A DNA stretch of 64,000 nucleotides from JAJZVS01 sp963708095 (lineage in GTDB: Bacteria > Pseudomonadota > Alphaproteobacteria > Acetobacterales > Acetobacteraceae): assembly GCA_963708095.1 (NCBI GenBank), contig OY970182.1, positions 868,001-932,000 of the forward strand, given 5' to 3'. The notes below the pieces were generated by a model. The model ran no database searches. It was not told the origin of the DNA and saw only the letters and a program-made list of their open reading frames with translations. Both the position numbers and the translations under genes were made by a program. The first letter of the stretch is position 1, and the number at the start of each line of letters is the position of its first letter. Below are positions 58,042 to 64,000 of this stretch, piece after piece.

Positions 58042-59517
58042 TCAGCGGTCGGCGGTCTCGTAGTGCTCGGCCACCAGCCGGTCGAGCAGCCGTACGCCGA
58101 ACGCGGTCGCACCCTTGGGCGCGCAGGCGGTGTCCTTCGACGACCAGGCCATGCCGGCGATGTCGAGATGCGCCCAGGGCTTGCCGGCCACGAAGCGTTG
58201 CAGGAACTGTGCCGCAGTGATCGACCCGCCGGGCCTTCCGCCGACGTTCTTCATGTCGGCGATGGCGGACTTGATCTGCTCGTCATAGGCTTCGCCGAGC
58301 GGCATCCGCCAAACCGCCTCCCCGGTCGCTTTCCCCGCCGCTTCCAGCCGGGCTGCCAGTTCGTCGTTGTTGGCGAACATCCCGGCGTTCTCGTGGCCGA
58401 GGGCGACGATGATCGCCCCGGTCAGGGTCGCGAGATCGACCATGAACACCGGATCGAAAGTCTTCTGGCAGTACCAAAGGACGTCCGCGAGCAGGAGCCT
58501 GCCCTCGGCGTCGGTGTTGATGATCTCGATCGTCTGCCCGGAATAGCTCGTCACCACGTCGCCCGGCCGCTGCGCGGTGCCTGAGGGCATGTTCTCCACC
58601 AGGCCGATCAGCCCGACGGCGTTGACCTTGGCGCGGCGCCCGGCGAGCGCGGCCATGAGCCCGGTGACGGTGCCGGCCCCGGCCATGTCCCACTTCATGT
58701 CCTCCATGCCGCCGGCGCCCTTGATGCTGATGCCGCCGGTGTCGAAGGTGACGCCCTTGCCGATGAAGGCGACCGGCCTGGCGCCCGCCGGGCCGCCGTT
58801 CCAGCGCATCACCACCATGCGCGGCTCGTTGGCGCTGCCCTGCGAGACGCCGAGCAGGGCGCCGAAGCCGAGCTTGCGCAGCTCTTCCGGCCCCATGATC
58901 TCCACCTTGAGGCCGAGGGCGGCGAGCGGGCGGCAGCGTTCGGCGAATTCGGCGGGGTTCAGGACGTTCGGCGGCTCGGTCACGAGGTCGCGGGTGAGGA
59001 AGACGCCCTCCGCCAGCTTGCCGAGCGGGGCGAAGCGGCTGCGCGCCGCCTCCGGGTCGGCGCCGAGCACCGTGAGGCGGGCGAGGCGCGGCTTGTCCTC
59101 GGGTTTCTCCTTGGTGCGGTATTTGTCGAAGCGGTAGGCGCGCAGCACCGCGCCGAGGCCGAACGCCGCGGCCTGGGCGGGGTCGAGCCCGTCCGCAGCC
59201 ACCGCGGCCTCGGTCTCGCGCGCGACCGCGGCGGCGGCGGTGCCGCCGGCTTCCTCGACCCGGCGCGGGGTGAGGTCGGCGGACTTGCCGAGGCCCACCG
59301 CGACGACCCTGGTCAGGCCGGCGCCGGGGGCGAGGACGACGCAGGTCTTGCCCTTCGCCCCCTTGAACTCGGCCGCGGCAAGCGCGCGGGCGATCGCCCC
59401 GCCGGTCGCCTGATCCGCGGCGGCCCCCAGGCCGGACAACGCCGCCTCTTCGACGAGCGGCAGGACGAGCGCGCCGGCGCGCGGTAGGGCGGCGGAGGCG
59501 AAGACGATGTCGAGCAT
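58042..59517 (-). CDS. pepA: leucyl aminopeptidase
   Basis: M17 family cytosol aminopeptidase of 491 residues. The catalytic C-terminal half shows FIGKGVTFDTGGISIKGAGGMEDMKWDMAGAG (zinc ligands and lysine in pieces), NTDAEGRLLLAD (the family signature) and GHENAGMFANND. The N-terminal domain starts MLDIVFASAALPRAGALVLP. Expected as a hexamer with two metals, removing N-terminal residues from peptides; in some bacteria it also binds DNA. The ATG at 59517 gives the family length. It is followed by holC. Confidence 0.96.
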   Translation of the reverse strand: MLDIVFASAALPRAGALVLPLVEEAALSGLGAAADQATGGAIARALAAAEFKGAKGKTCVVLAPGAGLTRVVAVGLGKSADLTPRRVEEAGGTAAAAVARETEAAVAADGLDPAQAAAFGLGAVLRAYRFDKYRTKEKPEDKPRLARLTVLGADPEAARSRFAPLGKLAEGVFLTRDLVTEPPNVLNPAEFAERCRPLAALGLKVEIMGPEELRKLGFGALLGVSQGSANEPRMVVMRWNGGPAGARPVAFIGKGVTFDTGGISIKGAGGMEDMKWDMAGAGTVTGLMAALAGRRAKVNAVGLIGLVENMPSGTAQRPGDVVTSYSGQTIEIINTDAEGRLLLADVLWYCQKTFDPVFMVDLATLTGAIIVALGHENAGMFANNDELAARLEAAGKATGEAVWRMPLGEAYDEQIKSAIADMKNVGGRPGGSITAAQFLQRFVAGKPWAHLDIAGMAWSSKDTACAPKGATAFGVRLLDRLVAEHYETADR

Positions 59518-59710
59518 GGCGAAGGGCTCCGAAGCGGTTCGGCGGAGAGTGGACCAGCCCGCGCCGGCGGCCAAGGCCCGAGGGCGGCGGGGAAAGGTCG
59601 ATTGCAGTCGCGGAAAGGACATTGCTGTGCAGATTGGGCGCACCGGACGTTCGCCGGATTGCCCTGACGGGGATGCCGGCCCCCCTTCCCCCGGTCCTAC
59701 CGCGCACCGC

Positions 59711-60637
59711 TCAGCCGCGGCGGTGGGACTTCCAGCGCAGCACGGGCAGCACGAGGCGCACCAGCGCCGGCACCGTGCGCGGCTTGCGCAGCCGCGGATC
59801 GTAACCGGCCAGGCGGCGGTCGTTCTCGGCCAGGCAGAGCGCCATCAGCTCCGCGGGGTCCACCTCGCCACCCACCGCGCTCGCGCCGTCCACGGTGAAA
59901 TTGGCGTTCTCCTTCTCTCCCGCGCTCACGTCGCGCGCGAGGCCGATGCGCTCGCGGATCAGGTAGGCCCACACCCCGAGCGTCTTGAGCGCGAACCACG
60001 GCCGCCGCCACAGCGGCATGGTGCGCTTGTGCCAGGCCACCCAGTTCACGAAGAACAGGATGTGGCGGCCTTCCTCCTGGATCACCGGTTCGAACGTCTC
60101 CACCAACTCCGGCGGGAAGAAGCCGGAGCGGCGGGCGAGCTCGAACAGGCCGAAGGCGAAGAAACTGTCGATGCACTCGGAGTAGCCGGTGACCATGAAG
60201 CCCCATTCGGGGTCCTTCGGCTCGACGTATTCGGGCTCCGGTTCGAGCTGGATGCCGTAGGCTTCCACGAGGCGCGACAGGACTTCCTTGTGGCGGCCTT
60301 CCTCGAAGGCCATCAGCTCGAACGCCTCGCGCAGGACCGGGATGGCGATCCGGCGGGCGTAGCTCAGGATGCGCAGGCGGGCGCGGCCCTCGGTCTGCAC
60401 CGCGATGTCCCAGATCGGCAGGGTGACGAGGCGGGTGCGGGCCTCGTCGTCGAGCTTCGGCCAGTCGATCACGGCCGGGCGGTAGGGGTTGAACGTGTCG
60501 AGCAGCATGCGCGACAGCATCGCCACCTGCTCGTCCGGCGGCGGCGCGGCCCCATGGGAGGGCTGCGCGGTGGAGGGCTCATAGCGCCAATGGCGGGCGG
60601 CGCGATCCGCCGCCTCGATCGCTTGGGGGCTGGGCAT
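59711..60637 (-). CDS. ferritin-like diiron protein
   Basis: A 308-residue protein with two ExxH-type motifs in long helices, FELMAFEEGRHKEVL and FEPVIQEEGRHILFFVNW, giving the four-helix diiron layout of ferritin-like oxidases. Helical content is high throughout (for example ECIDSFFAFGLFELARRSG). The start MPSPQAIEAADRAARHW at 60637 is preferred over an upstream ATG. Relatives are usually called ferritin-like domain proteins, and some are hydroxylases or oxidases. The substrate is unknown. It is divergent from the DedA gene. Confidence 0.85.
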   Translation of the reverse strand: MPSPQAIEAADRAARHWRYEPSTAQPSHGAAPPPDEQVAMLSRMLLDTFNPYRPAVIDWPKLDDEARTRLVTLPIWDIAVQTEGRARLRILSYARRIAIPVLREAFELMAFEEGRHKEVLSRLVEAYGIQLEPEPEYVEPKDPEWGFMVTGYSECIDSFFAFGLFELARRSGFFPPELVETFEPVIQEEGRHILFFVNWVAWHKRTMPLWRRPWFALKTLGVWAYLIRERIGLARDVSAGEKENANFTVDGASAVGGEVDPAELMALCLAENDRRLAGYDPRLRKPRTVPALVRLVLPVLRWKSHRRG

Positions 60638-60955
60638 CCGGTTCGCCTTCTGCTCGATCCGTCGCGGGCAGATGGGCCGGATGGCGGGATCGCGCAAGCG
60701 CGGGCGGGGTGGGGGTTACGGCGGAGACGTGCCGGCGGCGCGGGGGCGATGTTCGCCGGTTGGGGCGTTCGAGGCGCGTGGGAGGGTTGGCGGCCGGCCG
60801 GATCCGCGGTCGGCCGCGGGTTCCAGGGGCGCGGCGGCACGGTCGCCGGCGGCGAGGGCGTTCAGCGGCGGGAATGTACGTCCGCCGGGGTAGCTGGGGC
60901 GTTGGCGTACGGCGTACGGGAAGCCGGGGCGCACACACCGATCCCGATGCCATCC

Positions 60956-61114
60956 ATGACCACCGAGGGCCGGTTGCGCGCGCTCGAGGAGATGTTCGCC
61001 GCTTTCGCGGACTGCGGCGGTCGCCCAGCCGCGCGGTGGACGCGCGCGCGGGACGCGGGTACACGCGGCGAACCCCTCCCCCCCTTCCCGTCCGCAGCAG
61101 GAGAACGCGTCTGA
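60956..61114 (+). CDS. possible small ORF before dedA
   Basis: A 52-codon frame MTTEGRLRALEEMFAAFADC... with a helical N-terminal half and a basic, Pro-rich tail. Its TGA (61112-61114) overlaps the CTG (61111) that I take as the DedA start, so it may be a coupling leader peptide. There is no strong ribosome site and no homologue that I know, so it may be chance. Confidence 0.35.
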   Translation: MTTEGRLRALEEMFAAFADCGGRPAARWTRARDAGTRGEPLPPFPSAAGERV

Positions 61115-61773
61115 GCCCGGAACACGCCGCCTTGCTGCACCATGCGGGCTACGGCGCGGTCGCGCTCGCCGTCGGGATCGAGAGCATCGGCATCCCGTTT
61201 CCTGGCGAGACGACCTTGATCGCCGCGGCGCTGTATGCGGGAGCGACGCACAAGCTGAACATCTGGATCGTGATCGCCGCGGCGTCGTTGGGCGCCATCT
61301 TGGGCGACAACATCGGCTTCTGGCTGGGGCGCGAGTTCGGACTGTGGTTGCTGCTGCGGTTCGGGCGCTATGTGCGGATGACCGAGCGGCGCATCCGGCT
61401 CGGTCAGTATCTGTTCCGACGCCATGGCGGCAAGGTGGTGTTCTTCGGCCGCTTCGTGGCCGTGCTGCGCGCGCTGGCGGCGTTCCTGGCCGGCACGAGC
61501 CAAATGACCTGGCCGCGGTTCCTGCTGTTCAACGCGGCGGGCGGGATCGTGTGGTCGGGGCTGTACGGCGGCGGGGCGTATATGTTCGGGAGCCGGATCA
61601 AGCACCTGCTGGGGCCGATGGGGCTGACGCTGACCGGGCTGGTGCTGGGGCTTGGGGTGCTGGGGGTGATATTCCTGCGCCGCCATGAAGAGCAGCTCGC
61701 GGATGCGGCGGAGCGGGCCATGCCGGGGCCGATCGCGCCGCGGCATGGGGGCGTCGGGCGGCAGGGCCGATGA
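61111..61773 (+). CDS. DedA-family membrane protein
   Basis: A 220-residue DedA/SNARE-associated protein. The motif ESIGIPFPGETTLIAAALYAG matches the first conserved block, GAILGDNIGFWLGREFG the second, and FFGRFVAVLRALAAFLAGTSQM (F-R-x3-R block) the third. Four or more membrane segments are present. Members act as lipid flippases or scramblases in the inner membrane. No ATG or GTG fits; CTG at 61111 has GGAG 7 nt upstream and gives the family length, so a CTG start is most likely. The alternative is TTG at 61132. Confidence 0.87.
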   Translation: MSPEHAALLHHAGYGAVALAVGIESIGIPFPGETTLIAAALYAGATHKLNIWIVIAAASLGAILGDNIGFWLGREFGLWLLLRFGRYVRMTERRIRLGQYLFRRHGGKVVFFGRFVAVLRALAAFLAGTSQMTWPRFLLFNAAGGIVWSGLYGGGAYMFGSRIKHLLGPMGLTLTGLVLGLGVLGVIFLRRHEEQLADAAERAMPGPIAPRHGGVGRQGR

Positions 61774-61902
61774 GTGAAGCCCTGCCGTGACGGCGGGGGA
61801 CCGGCGCACTGCCGCCGGCACCTCCGGCGATTTCACCGGACTGGCGTTCGCGCGGGTCCTGTCCGACCTTGCGCCCGATTCGTAATGATCGGAGCCGGCA
61901 GC

Positions 61903-62679
61903 TTACGCCGACGCGCGGCGCAGGGCCACCAGCGCGAACATCGCGCCCTGTGGATCGAGGCCCTGGACGATCCATTCCCCGCCCGGAACCTCGTGCGGAC
62001 CATTGACGATCCGCCCGCCCGCGTCCTGCACGCGCGCGACGGCGGCGTCGATCTCGGGGACGGTGAAATAGAACTGCCAGCACGGTCGCGGGCATCCCTC
62101 CGGGCGGGTCATCATGCCGCCTACCGGCGCGTCGCCGGTGGCAAAAAGCTGGTAGACGCCCATCGGGCCCATATCGATCGCATCGGCCTTGGTCCAGCCG
62201 AACAGGCCCGCGTAGAACGCGAACGCGCGCTCGCGGTCGGCGGCATACAGCTCCCGCCAGCCGCAGTAACTCGGCGTTCCGCGGGCGGGCTGCGGCGGCG
62301 CCTCCCCTTGCTGGATGCCGCGGATCATCCCGAAGACCGCGCCGTCCGGATCTGCAACGACCGCGAAACGGCCGACGCCGGGGATGTCCTCCGGCTGGTG
62401 GCAGATGGCGCCGCCACGTTCTGCCACGTGCGCAGCGGTTGCGTCGACGTCGGCCGTGGCGATGTAGCCGATCCACCCCGGGCGCGCGCCTTGGGCGGCC
62501 GCCTCGGGCGGCAGGGCCATCAGGCCGCAGCTGTGGGTGGTTCCGACCGAAAGCAGGGTGTAGGAGTGGTCGGGCACGCCGGCATCCTCCGCGTTCCAGC
62601 CCATGACGGCGCGGTAGAACGCCGTCGCCGCTGCGGTGTCGGTGGTCATCAGCTCGTACCAGACGAATTGCCCGTGCAT
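61903..62679 (-). CDS. two-domain VOC-family protein
   Basis: A 258-residue protein with two glyoxalase-like halves. The first starts FVWYELMTTDTAAATAFYRAV and ends VADPDGAVFGMIRG; the second starts GWRELYAADRERAFAFYAGLFGW and ends GLDPQGAMFALVAL. This duplication matches the CFP30/27-kDa antigen group in actinobacteria and many proteobacteria. It is divergent from the second MarR gene with a shared palindrome between, so repression by that MarR is probable. No substrate is known. Confidence 0.9.
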   Translation of the reverse strand: MHGQFVWYELMTTDTAAATAFYRAVMGWNAEDAGVPDHSYTLLSVGTTHSCGLMALPPEAAAQGARPGWIGYIATADVDATAAHVAERGGAICHQPEDIPGVGRFAVVADPDGAVFGMIRGIQQGEAPPQPARGTPSYCGWRELYAADRERAFAFYAGLFGWTKADAIDMGPMGVYQLFATGDAPVGGMMTRPEGCPRPCWQFYFTVPEIDAAVARVQDAGGRIVNGPHEVPGGEWIVQGLDPQGAMFALVALRRASA

Positions 62680-62740
62680 CCTGGGGTTCTCCCTGTTGCG
62701 ATCGGGGCGCCGTTCCCGCGGCCCCTCCTTGACAGGGAAA

Positions 62741-62752
62741 GTTGATATCAAC
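62741..62752. promoter_or_regulatory. palindromic operator of MarR paralogue 2
   Basis: GTTGATATCAAC, a perfect 12-bp palindrome, ends 11 nt before the GTG start of the second MarR gene, the same spacing as at the first MarR gene. Confidence 0.75.
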
Positions 62753-62763
62753 ATATCACCTCC

Positions 62764-63204
62764 GTGTCAACCCCTTCCGATGTTCCCTTCGCGACCACCC
62801 TGCACGTGCGCGACACCTGCCTCTGCCTGCACGCCCAGCGGGCAGCGCGCGCGCTGGCGCGGCGGTTCGATACGGCGCTGCGGCCAGCGGGGCTGACCAA
62901 CGGCCAGTTCTCCCTGCTGATGGCGCTGAACCGGCCGGAGCCGCCGCCGATGGGACCGGTGGCGGCGCTGCTCGCGATGGACCGCACGACCCTCACCGCG
63001 GCGCTCAAGCCGCTGGAACGGCGCGGCCTGATTGCGGTCGAGACCGACCCGTCGGACCGCCGCGGGCGGCGGCTGCGGCTGACCGAGGCGGGAAAGGCGG
63101 CGCTGCGCGCGGCGCTGCCGATCTGGGAGCGCACCCACCGCGCAATCGAGGCCGGGGTCGGGGATGCCGAGGGCCTGTGCGCGATGCTGCGGGCGCTGTC
63201 CTGA
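62764..63204 (+). CDS. MarR-family regulator, paralogue 2
   Basis: A 146-residue MarR regulator starting at GTG. It shares the N-terminal RDTCLCLHAQRAARALARRFD, GLTNGQFSLLMALNRPEPP and ALLAMDRTTLTAALKPLERRG with the protein at 49662, including the CLC cysteines, so the two are recent paralogues. The wing DRRGRRLRLTEAG follows. It is divergent from the VOC gene. Because the two share an operator, they may cross-regulate. Confidence 0.92.
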   Translation: MSTPSDVPFATTLHVRDTCLCLHAQRAARALARRFDTALRPAGLTNGQFSLLMALNRPEPPPMGPVAALLAMDRTTLTAALKPLERRGLIAVETDPSDRRGRRLRLTEAGKAALRAALPIWERTHRAIEAGVGDAEGLCAMLRALS

Positions 63205-63241
63205 CCCGATGCTACCCCCGGGGGGCGCTACCCCTGGGGCG

Positions 63242-64000
63242 CTACGCCGCCCCGTACCCCCCGCCGCCCGGCGTTTCGATCACGAACGCATCGCCCGGCG
63301 CGAGCTCCGCCCGCGCGGTGCCGGCAAGGTCCTCGCGCGTCCCGTCCGCGCGTTCCACCCATTGCCGTCCGGCCGCGCCGTCCGCCCCGCCCGCCAGCCC
63401 GAAGGGCGCCACGCTGCGACGTGAGGCCACGATCACCGCCGTCATCGGCTTGAGGAACCGGATCCGCCGCGCCGACCCGTCCCCGCCGTGCCAGCGCCCG
63501 GCGCCGCCCGAGCCGCGGCGGATCGCGAAGCTTTCCAGCCGCACCGGATAGCGCAGCTCCAGCACTTCGGGGTCCGTCATGCGCGTGTTGGTCATGTGGG
63601 TCTGTATTGCCGAGGTGCCGTCGAACCCCGGACCGGCGCCGGTGCCGCCGCAGATCGTTTCGTAATATTGCCAGGTGGGATCGCCGAACAGGAAGTTGTT
63701 CATCGTCGCCTGCGAGCAGGCCATCGCGCCCAGCGCTCCGAACAGCGCGTTGCACACCGCCTGCGACACCTCGGTATTGCCCGCCACCACCGCAGCCCCC
63801 GGCAGCGGGGAGAGGAAAGATCCCGGCGGGATCACGATCTCCAGCGGCTTCAGGCAGCCGTCGTTCAGCGGGATGTCGTCGCCCACCAGGCAGCGGAACA
63901 CATAGAGCACCACCGAGCGGGTCACCGCCGCCGGCGCGTTGAAGTTGTTGCGGTCGCGCCGGGCCGCGGTGCCGGTGAAATCCACCTTCGCGGTGCGTGC
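63242..64000 (-). CDS. hydantoinase B/oxoprolinase family protein, C-terminal part (cut by window end)
   Basis: The frame is open to base 64000 on the minus strand. The visible 252 residues contain GTAARRDRNNFNAPAAVTRSV, PGSFLSPLPGAAVVAGNTEVSQ, a TICGGTGAGPGFDGTSAIQTHMTNTRMTDPE block and a Gly-rich C-terminus (IETPGGGGYGAA), which are diagnostic for HyuB/5-oxoprolinase beta-type subunits of N-methylhydantoinases. HyuA, usually directly upstream, would lie beyond the window. The C-terminus is complete. The substrate may be a hydantoin or 5-oxoproline, or acetone in carboxylase-type relatives. Confidence 0.92.
   Translation of the reverse strand, partial: ARTAKVDFTGTAARRDRNNFNAPAAVTRSVVLYVFRCLVGDDIPLNDGCLKPLEIVIPPGSFLSPLPGAAVVAGNTEVSQAVCNALFGALGAMACSQATMNNFLFGDPTWQYYETICGGTGAGPGFDGTSAIQTHMTNTRMTDPEVLELRYPVRLESFAIRRGSGGAGRWHGGDGSARRIRFLKPMTAVIVASRRSVAPFGLAGGADGAAGRQWVERADGTREDLAGTARAELAPGDAFVIETPGGGGYGAA

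Noticed and set aside
1..64000. tRNA, rRNA, prophage or plasmid replication genes
   Set aside because: No cloverleaf, rRNA block, capsid, integrase or Rep motif was recognised on reading both strands; short RNAs could still be missed.

Overview
The window is high-GC DNA (roughly 70 percent by eye) with dense gene packing, frequent ATGA start/stop overlaps and an alphaproteobacterial gene set: a short MetG without a zinc-knuckle cysteine pair, a pepA-holC pair, a holB-metG-tatD-MBL operon, and a ferritin-like diiron protein beside DedA. The style of several hypothetical proteins and the many 12-18 bp minisatellites suggest Rhodospirillales, most likely Acetobacteraceae. This is inference; there is no rRNA or other marker gene here. 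No tRNA, rRNA or CRISPR array was recognised.

Layout. 1-2.2 kb: 3' end of a LysR regulator and a class III aminotransferase. 2.66-5.33 kb: a clearly lower-GC island of three small genes bounded by imperfect 31-bp terminal inverted repeats, without a transposase. 5.7-11.3 kb: YdeP-like molybdopterin oxidoreductase, MFS transporter, orphan peptide-type ABC binding protein. 11.7-15.9 kb: CopD-like membrane protein, orphan ParA, large GGDEF-EAL protein. 16-18 kb: small hypothetical genes, an IS110 scrap and a protein with YadA-like repeats. 18-25.4 kb: EthD-domain protein, SMP-30 lactonase, DsbA, a UPF0175/PIN toxin-antitoxin pair, LprI-like protein, threonine synthase, lipoprotein, LysR, and a 40-residue exported peptide. 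25.6-28.2 kb: glutamate dehydrogenase and a hypothetical gene framed by two long hairpin repeats. 28.6-31.9 kb: a coupled three-gene operon with Ig-like repeats and a toxin-like segment. 32-36.3 kb: MBL/TatD/MetG/HolB housekeeping operon. 36.8-43.4 kb: PxpB-PxpC, a FAD/Fe-S 2-hydroxyacid dehydrogenase and ThiM. 43.5-50.1 kb: methyltransferase, MetE-like protein, GST, two VOC proteins, a decayed serine hydrolase, BNR propeller with MoaD-like protein, MarR. 50.3-54.7 kb: four-gene operon of a SNF2 helicase, two BrxC/BrxD-type proteins and an unknown protein, a candidate defence locus. 55-64 kb: methyltransferase, two diheme cytochromes c, HolC-PepA, ferritin-like protein, DedA, VOC protein, a second MarR and the end of a HyuB/oxoprolinase gene.

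How parts may work together. The two MarR paralogues carry the same palindrome at the same distance from their start codons and sit divergently from enzyme or propeller genes, so they probably control these and themselves. The ATGA-coupled operons at 28.6-31.9 kb and 50.3-54.7 kb are the best candidates for undescribed systems. A 131-bp triple-hairpin element ends at the stop codons of two unrelated genes and probably acts as a portable terminator-like repeat.
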